NCBI GenBank assembly: GCA_041158165.1
Contig: JBEBBW010000007.1
Location: 1 to 56,901, forward strand
DNA: 56,901 nt
Direction of reading: 5' to 3'
Source of the DNA: TMED14 sp041158165
Lineage (GTDB): Bacteria; Bacteroidota; Bacteroidia; Flavobacteriales; Schleiferiaceae
In this document: piece by piece, positions 48,744 to 55,814 of the stretch
Numbering within the stretch: position 1 is the first letter of the stretch
How the letters are laid out: each line of letters opens with the position of its first letter
Notes under the pieces: generated by a model
Database searches by the model: none
Told to the model about the DNA's origin: nothing
Seen by the model: only the letters and a program-made list of their open reading frames with translations
Translations under genes and position numbers: made by a program

Positions 48744-50132
48744 TTAGAATCGAACTCGGTAGGTTGCGCTGAGCCGCTGCTGCGCAGTCCGGAGGTCCCA
48801 ATTTTGCCCAGAGGCAGGCTCCTGGATGCTTCCGGCGCGCGAAACGTACTGGTAGGCCACGTCAAAGCTCCAGTCGCGTTCTTGGTAACCGCACCCGATT
48901 GCCGCCATCTGGTAGGCGCTGTGGTCCGAAAACTCCGTGCCGGACTGGGCCCATTGTACCCCGCCCCGAGCGGTCCACGCTTCGGTTAGGCGGTATTCCC
49001 CTCCGACGCGGACTTGGTGGTGCCCACGAAGTTCCGAGGCCATTTCGCGACCGAGGTCGTAGTAGTCAAGTGGTTTGCTTATCAATGCCTTTACCGCCCC
49101 CGTGTACACCCAAACGGCGCTCAAAACCGATCTTCCTTGGAAGGTTTGTGCCGCACCGAGCTGAAGGAGTACGGGCATTTGGTACCGGAATTCCTGGTCG
49201 TCGTACAACTCAAACGGCGTCACGTTGCTTGCTGGATTCGTGGCTACTGGGGTTACCCGATTTCGGTAGTCCCATTGAACCAGTGCAGAACCCGCAGGCT
49301 GAACCGCTGCGCTCAACCGAAGTGTGGGCGTGGCTTGGACGGCTGCACCCAACCTCAATGTCCATTGGCCCCAGCGGGAGCTGTCAACGACGTTTTTCGT
49401 GTAGCTGGCCGTCACGCCGGCCGGATTGAATCCTGATTCCGTCAACGAAAGCCGCTCTTGAGCGCGCCCGTCGCGCCGCTCGATCCGCAGTCCGAGCGAG
49501 AAATTATCGGTTTTAATCGCAATGGGAACAGCGAACGAGGTGCTTCGGTACTCCCGAACAAAACGCGTTTGTCGGTAGGTCGGCAGCCCGTCGGCATAGG
49601 CTGTGTAGGAATTTCCGCTGCCCACCTCTGTGAGGTAGCCCATATAGGCCACATAGGCGTCGTACTTGCCTTGGGCCAAAAGCTGAGCCGGACTAAGCCC
49701 ATTGGATTCAGTAACCCATTGACTCACGGCAGAATTTTGGGGGTTTTGCTCGGACTTAATCCAGAAATTGGGAAACCACGCGTCGTGCTGGTACGAGAAT
49801 CCGAGCGACATGCGCGTCGTGCTGTTCAGGCGCCACGCAGTCGCAAGGTAGGCTTGGCCCATGCCCGTGCCTTGGCTCGTGAGGCTGGTTTGGTCGCTTC
49901 GGAAGTGTCCGGTGAATTCCATGCCGCCGAACTTCGTGCTGTTCATCAGGGCGGGGTTTTCAAGTCCTGAGGTGCCGTCTCCGCCAAAGGCAGCGAGCGC
50001 GCCTGCCGAAGAATTGTATCGCGCCGTGCCAAACAGCTGGTTGCGCTGCATCCAAACGGCTGAAGTGCTTTGCTGTGCCCACACAGAAAGTTGGGTCCCT
50101 AGTGCAAGGACAAATAAGGTCGTTTTTTTCAC
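48744..50132 (-). CDS. FadL/OmpP1-like outer-membrane protein
   Basis: This 462-residue protein has a signal peptide (KKTTLFVLALGTQLSVWA) and alternating beta strands throughout, with the last residue Phe (SATYRVRF), as usual for outer-membrane barrels. The N-terminal GTARYNSSAGALAAFGGDGTSGLENP resembles the start of OmpP1/FadL (TodX) family transporters, which carry fatty acids or other hydrophobic molecules. The substrate is not evident. It starts with GTG and follows the lipoprotein gene by 12 bases in the same operon. The placing next to proS is common in Flavobacteriia as I recall. Confidence 0.85.
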   Translation of the reverse strand: MKKTTLFVLALGTQLSVWAQQSTSAVWMQRNQLFGTARYNSSAGALAAFGGDGTSGLENPALMNSTKFGGMEFTGHFRSDQTSLTSQGTGMGQAYLATAWRLNSTTRMSLGFSYQHDAWFPNFWIKSEQNPQNSAVSQWVTESNGLSPAQLLAQGKYDAYVAYMGYLTEVGSGNSYTAYADGLPTYRQTRFVREYRSTSFAVPIAIKTDNFSLGLRIERRDGRAQERLSLTESGFNPAGVTASYTKNVVDSSRWGQWTLRLGAAVQATPTLRLSAAVQPAGSALVQWDYRNRVTPVATNPASNVTPFELYDDQEFRYQMPVLLQLGAAQTFQGRSVLSAVWVYTGAVKALISKPLDYYDLGREMASELRGHHQVRVGGEYRLTEAWTARGGVQWAQSGTEFSDHSAYQMAAIGCGYQERDWSFDVAYQYVSRAGSIQEPASGQNWDLRTAQQRLSATYRVRF

Positions 50133-50144
50133 GGGGTAGGAGAT

Positions 50145-51293
50145 TTAGGGGCGGCGAACTCCGGGTGCGGGACTGCTGCGCTGCATGGAGGGTTGCGAAC
50201 TCGGACTGGTTCGCTGCACAGATGGCTGCGGAGCGCTCGGTCGCGATTCGAACCCACCACGCTGCATCGAAGGTTGTTGCGGAGCACTCGGGCGCGATTC
50301 GAACCCGCCGCGGGCTTCCGGTTCGCGAGCCGCTGGCGGCTTGCGCACGCTTGGCTCGCTTGGTGGAGTGGGGCGCGCTTCGGGCTGGCGCGAAGCAGGT
50401 GCTTGCGGTGCGGTGCGGCTAGCGGGTGGGTTGGGTCGACTCGGTTGGTCCTCGCTGACGGTACCTGGGCGGTTACCTGACGTCGGCCGTGATGGGGTGG
50501 ATTCTGGAGTGCGCTCCGACTGGGTCGTACTAGGGCGTTGGCCGCTCACGCTGCCTCCTCCCGGGTTGTTGGTGACCACGGGTCGGCGGTAGGGCGTACT
50601 GCTTCCGTTGATTTGTTCTCGGCGAAGTCCGTCGGTTGGTGTTGGGTCCACGCCGCCGCCGTTACCGCCACCGCCGTTGCCGCCGCCGGGCTGGGTCCAG
50701 CCTCCTCCAGGGCGGTTCCATCGGTCGTAGCGTCGGTAGTAGGGGTTGCCCCAGTAGCCGCCGTAGCCGTAGTACCCGTTGTACCCATAGTACCCGCCGT
50801 ATCCGTACCACGGGTCGTTCCAGCCGTAGCCGCCGTACCACGGATCATTCCAACCATAGCCTACGTACCAGGGGTTGTTCCAGCCGTAGCCGCCGTACCA
50901 CGGATCGTTCCAACCATAGCCTCCGTACCAGGGGTTGTTCCAGCCGTACCCACGGTTCCATCGGTAAGGGTTGTTCCATCCGCCGTAGTACCGGTGCGCG
51001 GGATAGCCCATCCAGGGCTGGCTCCAGTGGTAGTAAAAGGTTGGGTAGTACTCGTAGCGGACCACGGTTCGGGTGCGCGTAGTTCGTTCCGAACGGTCTG
51101 CCTCTGCCGATTCAGCGGCTTGATCGTCAGCGCCCTCTTGGTAGCCTTTTTGGTAGCCCGACTGGTAGCCTTCTCGGTAGGCCTCCGAATTGGACCAGGA
51201 ATAGGAGCCGTCGTAGTCGCGAAAGCTTGACTGGCGACTGCCGCAAGAACTTAGCAAAAAGCCAAGCGGGGCGAGGAGTAGGAGGTAGCGCAT
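50145..51293 (-). CDS. Lipoprotein with Tyr/Trp/Gly repeats and Pro/Ser-rich tail
   Basis: This 382-residue protein has a lipoprotein signal (LGFLLSSCGS; cysteine at residue 17). Residues about 35-60 have YREGYQSGYQKGYQEGADDQ, a repeated tyrosine pattern. Residues about 100-190 contain five 10-residue units GYGWN(N/D)PWYG, then Tyr/Gly-rich segments. The last 170 residues are low complexity (Pro, Ser, Arg, Gly, Gln), with the duplicated unit GGFESRPSAPQ. No known domain is recognised. It probably forms a surface-exposed, aromatic-rich structure on the outer membrane together with the FadL-like protein encoded 12 bases downstream. Similar YGWN-rich lipoproteins near proS occur in Flavobacteriia from memory, without known function. 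Confidence 0.8.
   Translation of the reverse strand: MRYLLLLAPLGFLLSSCGSRQSSFRDYDGSYSWSNSEAYREGYQSGYQKGYQEGADDQAAESAEADRSERTTRTRTVVRYEYYPTFYYHWSQPWMGYPAHRYYGGWNNPYRWNRGYGWNNPWYGGYGWNDPWYGGYGWNNPWYVGYGWNDPWYGGYGWNDPWYGYGGYYGYNGYYGYGGYWGNPYYRRYDRWNRPGGGWTQPGGGNGGGGNGGGVDPTPTDGLRREQINGSSTPYRRPVVTNNPGGGSVSGQRPSTTQSERTPESTPSRPTSGNRPGTVSEDQPSRPNPPASRTAPQAPASRQPEARPTPPSEPSVRKPPAAREPEARGGFESRPSAPQQPSMQRGGFESRPSAPQPSVQRTSPSSQPSMQRSSPAPGVRRP
50801..50960 (-). repeat. Coding tandem repeats (30-base unit, 60-base higher-order period)
   Basis: Five 30-base units encode GYGWN(N/D)PWYG. Within them the 60-base blocks 50821-50880 and 50881-50940 differ at only two positions, suggesting recent duplication by slippage or unequal exchange. 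Confidence 0.85.
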
Positions 51294-51299
51294 CGGCCG

Positions 51300-51328
51300 T
51301 ACTTTTGGGGTTCAATAGGACAGAACCC
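51300..51328 (+). promoter_or_regulatory. proS promoter box and leader hairpin
   Basis: TACTTTTG (51300-51307) matches TAnnTTTG. Directly after it a 6-bp hairpin GGGTTC/GAACCC (51308-51313, 51323-51328) can form with the loop AATAGGACA. The ATG follows 17 bases later. No T-box features were seen. Confidence 0.5.
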
Positions 51329-51345
51329 AAATTGCATACCAAAGT

Positions 51346-52818
51346 ATGGCGAAGAACCTCACGCCCCGCGCAACCGACTACAGTAAATGGTACAATGAAC
51401 TCGTTGTTCAGGCGGATTTAGCCGACAATTCTGGGGTGCGCGGATGCATGGTCATCAAGCCCCATGGCTACGCGATTTGGGAAGGAATGCAGGCGGAACT
51501 TGACCGTCGCTTCAAAGAAACGGGTCACGTCAACGCCTACTTTCCGCTGTTCATTCCCAAGAGCTACTTCAGCAAAGAAGCCGCCCACGTCGACGGGTTT
51601 GCTAAAGAGTGCGCGGTGGTGACGCACTACCGCCTTAAAAATTCGCCCGACGGAAAGGGCGTGGTGGTCGACGAAGACGCTAAGCTCGAAGAGGAGCTGA
51701 TTGTGCGCCCGACGTCAGAAACAATTATTTGGGATACCTACCGCGGCTGGGTTCAGAGCTACCGCGATTTGCCGATTCTCGTGAACCAGTGGGCCAACGT
51801 GGTTCGCTGGGAAATGCGCACTCGACTCTTTTTGAGGACCGCGGAATTTTTGTGGCAAGAGGGGCACACGGCCCACGCTACCCGCGAAGAGGCCATTGCT
51901 GAGGCCGAGCAAATGCTCGAAGTCTACGCGGAGTTTGCCGAAAATGTGCTCGCAATTCCCGTGGTTCGCGGAATAAAGACGCCCAACGAGCGGTTTGCAG
52001 GTGCCCTCGAGACCTACTGCATCGAGGCACTGATGCAGGACGGCAAGGCGCTTCAGGCGGGCACGTCGCACTTTCTTGGCCAGAATTTCGCCAAGGCTTT
52101 TGACGTGAAGTTCCAGGACCGCGACGGCGAAGTCAAGCACGTGTGGGCGACCTCGTGGGGCGTTTCGACCCGCCTAATGGGTGCGCTCGTCATGACGCAC
52201 TCCGACGACAACGGTTTGGTATTGCCGCCGAAGTTGGCCCCGATTCAGGTGGTTATTGTGCCCATTTACCGTGGCGAAGAGGAGTTGGACGCCATTTCGG
52301 TGGTGGCGAAGCAGCTCGTGGCGGACTTGCGCGCTCATGGCGTTCGGGTGAAGTACGACGACCGCGACACCTATAAGCCGGGTTGGAAGTTCAATGAATA
52401 CGAGCTAAAAGGGGTTCCGGTGCGCATCGCTATCGGGCCGCGCGACCTCGCGAACGGCGTGGTGGAGTTGGCGCGCCGCGATACGTTGACCAAAGAGAGT
52501 GTGCCCATCGAGGGGCTGGCGGCGTCGATGAATGCGCGATTGGCTGAAATCCAGCAATCGTTGTACGACCGTGCGCTCGCACACCGCGAAGCCAACATGC
52601 ACGTGGTGAATACCTGGGCGGAATTCGAGTCCGCACTCGACCAAGGCGGTTTTGTGTCGGCCCACTGGGACGGAACGCCCGAAACGGAGGAGCGCATCAA
52701 GGAGCTGACGAAGGCCACGATTCGCTGCATTCCGTTGAACAATCCGCTGGAGGCGGGAAGCTGCGTGCTGACGGGTGCGCCTTCGGTCCAGCGCGTACTT
52801 TTTGCCCGAGCCTACTGA
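51346..52818 (+). CDS. proS: Prolyl-tRNA synthetase, archaeal/eukaryotic type (ProS type 3)
   Basis: ProRS charges tRNA-Pro. The 490-residue protein is of the archaeal-like form without the bacterial editing insert: class II motif 2 (VRWEMRTRLFLRTAEFLWQE), motif 3 region (WATSWGVSTRLMGALVMTHS DD), and the His-containing catalytic loop GTSHFLGQNF. The anticodon-binding domain (VVIVPIYRGEEELDAI) and a short C-terminal domain ending in RVLFARAY follow. The C-terminal domain has two cysteines, fewer than the usual zinc site of this form. The stop overlaps the next start by one base. Confidence 0.97.
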   Translation: MAKNLTPRATDYSKWYNELVVQADLADNSGVRGCMVIKPHGYAIWEGMQAELDRRFKETGHVNAYFPLFIPKSYFSKEAAHVDGFAKECAVVTHYRLKNSPDGKGVVVDEDAKLEEELIVRPTSETIIWDTYRGWVQSYRDLPILVNQWANVVRWEMRTRLFLRTAEFLWQEGHTAHATREEAIAEAEQMLEVYAEFAENVLAIPVVRGIKTPNERFAGALETYCIEALMQDGKALQAGTSHFLGQNFAKAFDVKFQDRDGEVKHVWATSWGVSTRLMGALVMTHSDDNGLVLPPKLAPIQVVIVPIYRGEEELDAISVVAKQLVADLRAHGVRVKYDDRDTYKPGWKFNEYELKGVPVRIAIGPRDLANGVVELARRDTLTKESVPIEGLAASMNARLAEIQQSLYDRALAHREANMHVVNTWAEFESALDQGGFVSAHWDGTPETEERIKELTKATIRCIPLNNPLEAGSCVLTGAPSVQRVLFARAY

Positions 52819-53483
52819 TGAAAAACGAAGCAAGTCCCGAGTTGATTCTGCAAACGCTGGCGACCAAGTCCAGCAACAAGCAGTTGGTGCACCGCAGGGT
52901 GCTGTCGGCTTTTGCCGAACTGCGCATGGTGGTTCAGTCTGTAGCGGTGGAGCTCAATAGCCAGATGGTGGGTATCGACCGGACCGTGGTAGTGGAGTTT
53001 GTGGACCGCGGCGAGTACGAGTTTGAAATTCGGTTTTCCGGGGATTCGCTTGTTTTTCAGGTGCATACGAATGCGTTCTTGCTTCCTTCGGGGCATGCGC
53101 TCCTCGCAACCCCTTATGTGAAGGCCGATCCAATGCGGGCTTATTTTGGATTGATTCACGTGTACAATTTTCTGTCGGACTCGTTTCGGATGCGCCGAAT
53201 CAACGACGTGGGCACGCTCATGAGCCGACTTTTTGTGAACGGAGCCGGACATTATTTTGTGGAGGGAGTCGGGCCACTTAACCTGCCGCTTAACGAGGCA
53301 GAAGTGTGTGCAGACGATCTGAAACTCTGGCTTTACCGCCTGATGGTCACGGCAATGGACTTTGACTTGCAGGCGGCGCCGTTCGAGGCCATTCAAGAGG
53401 TTTCGGTCTTGGCACTCGAAGGAATTCGCGAGGAATTGCGCCAGCGCACCGGCAAACGCTTAGGGTTTCGCCCCGGAGGTTAG
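52818..53483 (+). CDS. Conserved-looking protein of unknown function coupled to proS
   Basis: This 221-residue protein was not recognised. It has no signal peptide or membrane segment and is evenly mixed alpha/beta. The first half looks like an antiparallel sheet (DRTVVVEFVDRGEYEFEIRF, then LVFQVHTNAFLLPSGHALL); the second half is helical (DDLKLWLYRLMVTAMDFDLQ) and ends with a basic segment. Codon use fits its neighbours, so it is a real gene. Its ATG shares a base with the proS stop (TGATG), meaning it is translated together with ProRS. A terminator follows right after. A role linked to tRNA or translation is only inferred from this coupling. Confidence 0.8.
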   Translation: MKNEASPELILQTLATKSSNKQLVHRRVLSAFAELRMVVQSVAVELNSQMVGIDRTVVVEFVDRGEYEFEIRFSGDSLVFQVHTNAFLLPSGHALLATPYVKADPMRAYFGLIHVYNFLSDSFRMRRINDVGTLMSRLFVNGAGHYFVEGVGPLNLPLNEAEVCADDLKLWLYRLMVTAMDFDLQAAPFEAIQEVSVLALEGIREELRQRTGKRLGFRPGG

Positions 53484-53488
53484 CAGAT

Positions 53489-53525
53489 TTCTCTCAATGT
53501 ACTTGTTGCATTGAGGGAAATTTTA
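53489..53525 (+). terminator. Terminator after the unknown gene
   Basis: An 11-bp stem with one G-U pair (TTCTCTCAATG/CATTGAGGGAA) and a nine-base loop is followed by AATTTTAT. Part of the tRNA promoter overlaps it. Confidence 0.75.
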
Positions 53526-53533
53526 TATCTTTG
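53506..53533 (+). promoter_or_regulatory. Promoter of tRNA-Glu and rpsT
   Basis: TTG (53506-53508), 17 bases, then TATCTTTG (53526-53533), followed by CGCTCCC. The -33 box sits in the loop and arm of the preceding terminator hairpin. Confidence 0.65.
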
Positions 53534-53549
53534 CGCTCCCAAAACATAG

Positions 53550-53623
53550 GGCCCGTTCGTCTAGCGGTTCAGGACATCTCCCTTTCACGGAGAAGATCAC
53601 GGGTTCGAATCCCGTACGGGTCA
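53550..53623 (+). tRNA. tRNA-Glu (anticodon TTC)
   Basis: The cloverleaf is complete: acceptor GGCCCGT pairs with ACGGGTC (one G-U), the anticodon stem TCTCC/GGAGA encloses the loop CTTTCAC with anticodon TTC, and the T arm is ACGGG-TTCGAAT-CCCGT. CCA is not encoded. It lies 23 bases before rpsT with no terminator between, so both are probably on one transcript that is cut. Confidence 0.97.
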
Positions 53624-53646
53624 CAAACAACAAAAACTAGCTAATC

Positions 53647-53901
53647 ATGGCTAACCATAAATCTGCGTTGAAGCGCATCCGCCAAATCCAGGCCAAGCGC
53701 GTTCACAACAAGTACTTCCACAAGACGACCCGCAACGCGGTTCGTGCACTTCGCGCTGTTACCGACGCGGCAGCTGCTGCGACTCAACTCCCATTAGTTT
53801 CGTCAATGCTGGACAAGCTTGCCAAGCGCAACATCATTCACAAAAACAAAGCTTCTAACTTGAAATCAAGCCTTACGAAGCACGTTAACAGTTTAGCGTA
53901 A
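53647..53901 (+). CDS. rpsT: 30S ribosomal protein S20
   Basis: S20 binds 16S rRNA early in 30S assembly. The 84-residue helical protein starts MANHKSALKRIRQIQAKRVH, contains KTTRNAVRALRAVTDAAAAA and ends ASNLKSSLTKHVNSLA. It lies behind tRNA-Glu and in front of a strong terminator. Confidence 0.97.
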   Translation: MANHKSALKRIRQIQAKRVHNKYFHKTTRNAVRALRAVTDAAAAATQLPLVSSMLDKLAKRNIIHKNKASNLKSSLTKHVNSLA

Positions 53902-53929
53902 CTCAACTACGCTGAGATTGGTTGTTTGG

Positions 53930-53957
53930 AACCGCCCCGAGAGGGGCGGTTTTTTTT
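53930..53957. terminator. Terminator after rpsT
   Basis: A perfect 9-bp stem AACCGCCCC/GGGGCGGTT with loop GAGA runs into eight T residues. Confidence 0.94.
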
Positions 53958-53959
53958 GT

Positions 53960-54063
53960 TTATGCCTCGCTGAAGCGGTCCCATGTTGGCGTGTGGAAGT
54001 GTTTGAAGTAGCTGCTGTCGTTTAGGCTACGGCTCGCCAAAGGTGTCGGCGGAAGTTTGCGGT
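53960..54063 (-). pseudogene. Possible C-terminal remnant of a lost minus-strand gene
   Basis: The minus strand between the rpsT terminator and the radC start is open and translates to a plausible 34-residue protein end (LPPTPLASRSLNDSSYF, then KHFHTPTWDRFSEA, stop) with codon use like real genes here, and a terminator just after the stop. Upstream, inside radC, the frame no longer looks protein-like. The PPTPLAS piece recalls the active-region loop of MltG-type transglycosylases, but this is too short to name. It may also be chance. Confidence 0.25.
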
Positions 54064-54765
54064 ATGAACAACGAATCCACCTCACGATCCATACGCACCT
54101 GGGCCGAAGAAGAGCGGCCCCGGGAACGCGCGCTTGTCCACGGCATCCGAGGGATGACTGCCGCAGAGTGCTTGGCCCTGGTCCTACGGTCGGGCACACG
54201 GGCACAGTCGGCGCTTGAACTCGCTCGGGAACTCCTTGCGCAGCACGAAAATGGGCTCGGAAGGCTGGCTGCGGCCGATGTGCTCGCGCTTCAGGGTATT
54301 TCAGGGGTTGGCCTGGCCAAAGCGGCGGCCGTTGCGGCTGCGTTCGAACTCGGACGGCGAGCAGCCCACGAGTCGAGCGGACCAGAGTCTGTTGTTCGCG
54401 GGTCTCAGGATGTCTTTCAGCTGCTCAACCCGAGAATGGCCTCGCTCGACCACGAGCAATTTTGGGTGGTCTACCTCAACCGCGCCAACAAGGTCGTCCA
54501 CTACGAGTGTGTGGGTCGCGGCGGATGGACCGCCACGGCAGCCGACGTTCGGGTAGTGTACCAACGGGCATTGGCCTTGCGCACACCGTCAATGGTGGTG
54601 GCCCATAACCATCCGAGCGGGCGACTGGAGCCCTCTGAAGAGGACCGGAGGCTTACCCAGCGCTTGGTGGAAGGTGCGCGCATTCTCGAGCTGACTTGTT
54701 TGGACCATTTGATTATCGGGCAGAACCAATACGTTAGTTTTGCCGATAGAGGATGGATGCCCTGA
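54064..54765 (+). CDS. radC: RadC/JAB-domain protein
   Basis: RadC proteins (DUF2466) have an N-terminal helix-hairpin-helix-like part and a JAB/MPN metalloprotease-type domain; despite the name, a role in DNA repair is unsupported. The 233-residue protein has PRERALVHGIRGMTAAECLA and GISGVGLAKAAAVAAAFELG (HhH), then the JAMM-like motif AHNHPSGRLEPSEEDRRLT that binds zinc, and LDHLIIG near the end. ATG at 54064 fits the family start. A GAAGTTTG box four bases before it resembles the window's -7 boxes in seven of eight positions. The 3' end overlaps the epimerase gene by 13 bases. Confidence 0.95.
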   Translation: MNNESTSRSIRTWAEEERPRERALVHGIRGMTAAECLALVLRSGTRAQSALELARELLAQHENGLGRLAAADVLALQGISGVGLAKAAAVAAAFELGRRAAHESSGPESVVRGSQDVFQLLNPRMASLDHEQFWVVYLNRANKVVHYECVGRGGWTATAADVRVVYQRALALRTPSMVVAHNHPSGRLEPSEEDRRLTQRLVEGARILELTCLDHLIIGQNQYVSFADRGWMP

Positions 54766-55814
54766 ATTTAGCCCCCTACCGAATTGCGCATGTCGTGGGC
54801 GCACGGCCCCAGTTTGTCAAGTTGAAGCCTTTGGTGAACGCCATTGCGCGCGCTGGGGGCCAAAATTGGATTGCGCATACAGGGCAGCATTACGACGCGA
54901 GCATGAACGACTCGTTTTGGTCGGAGCTCGGTTTGCGGCCGGATTTTCACGGCACGTGGGTGGAGCGCAGCCAAGATGCTGCTGCGTTGCGTTCGGCTTT
55001 GGGCGCCGCCAACGTCGATGCCGTTGTGGTCTACGGCGACACCGATTCTACGGTGCTCGGAGCCCGAGTAGCACTCGATTTGGGCTTGCCCTGTGCCCAT
55101 GCCGAGGCGGGTCTTCGCAGTTTTAACGCGGCCATGCCCGAGGAGCATAACCGAATTTGGGTGGATCAACGGGCTAAATGGCTTTGGGCCCCGACGGACC
55201 GGGCGCTGCAGCAACTCCATTCGGAGGGCCTTGATGCGGGATCCCCATGGGTTCTGTGTGCCGGGGACTTAATGCGCGACGCGTTTCCGACCCGTGCCGA
55301 CGTGGCGACCGTTCCCGGTCGGTTACTCGTTACGCTTCACCGAAATACCAACATTGACCATGCGCCGCGCCTGCGCCACATCGAGGCTGCACTTGACCGT
55401 ATAGCGGAACGCTTCGAGGTTGAATGGCCGCGGCATCCGCGCCACCGTGCGGCGGGTTTGGCCTCCCAGCGCGTGGCGGACCGGCTCCCAATGGGCCGTT
55501 CCGAGGTCGTAGATGCACTTTATCAAGCCGAATGGGTGCTTACTGATTCGGGAGGGCTCCAAAAGGAGGCGTTCTTTGCCGGTAAGCGATGTATTGTGCT
55601 CCGCACGGAGACGGAATGGACCGAGCTCGTAGATTGCGGATGGGCGGCGCTCGTGGATCCCGACGGAGCAGACCTTAGCGAACGCATCCTCCAGCAACTT
55701 AGCAGCTGGTCCCAACGTGGCCCCGAGACGCCACCGGAACTTTACGGCAGCGGTACGTCCGCCGACACCATGGCAGCGTCGCTCGCTGCAGGCCTAACGC
55801 AGCTTCGGGCATGA
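54753..55814 (+). CDS. wecB: UDP-N-acetylglucosamine 2-epimerase (non-hydrolysing, WecB type)
   Basis: WecB-type enzymes interconvert UDP-GlcNAc and UDP-ManNAc for surface polysaccharides. The 353-residue protein shows VVGARPQFVKLKPL at the N-terminus, HTGQHYD, VVYGDTDST, HAEAGLRSFN, PEEHNRIWVD, TLHRNTN, LTDSGGLQKEAFFAGK and LRTETEW, all in order. The usual REN after TLHR is changed to NTN, a variant that I recall in some Bacteroidota. It overlaps radC by 13 bases and the next gene by four, so the three genes form one unit. Confidence 0.93.
   Translation: MDALNLAPYRIAHVVGARPQFVKLKPLVNAIARAGGQNWIAHTGQHYDASMNDSFWSELGLRPDFHGTWVERSQDAAALRSALGAANVDAVVVYGDTDSTVLGARVALDLGLPCAHAEAGLRSFNAAMPEEHNRIWVDQRAKWLWAPTDRALQQLHSEGLDAGSPWVLCAGDLMRDAFPTRADVATVPGRLLVTLHRNTNIDHAPRLRHIEAALDRIAERFEVEWPRHPRHRAAGLASQRVADRLPMGRSEVVDALYQAEWVLTDSGGLQKEAFFAGKRCIVLRTETEWTELVDCGWAALVDPDGADLSERILQQLSSWSQRGPETPPELYGSGTSADTMAASLAAGLTQLRA

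Noticed and set aside
50801..50960. Possible CRISPR-like array because of 30-base periodicity
   Set aside because: Units are adjacent without unique spacers, keep the reading frame and encode a peptide repeat.
51308..51345. T-box riboswitch before proS
   Set aside because: The leader is only 38 bases, with one small hairpin and no T-box sequence or specifier loop.
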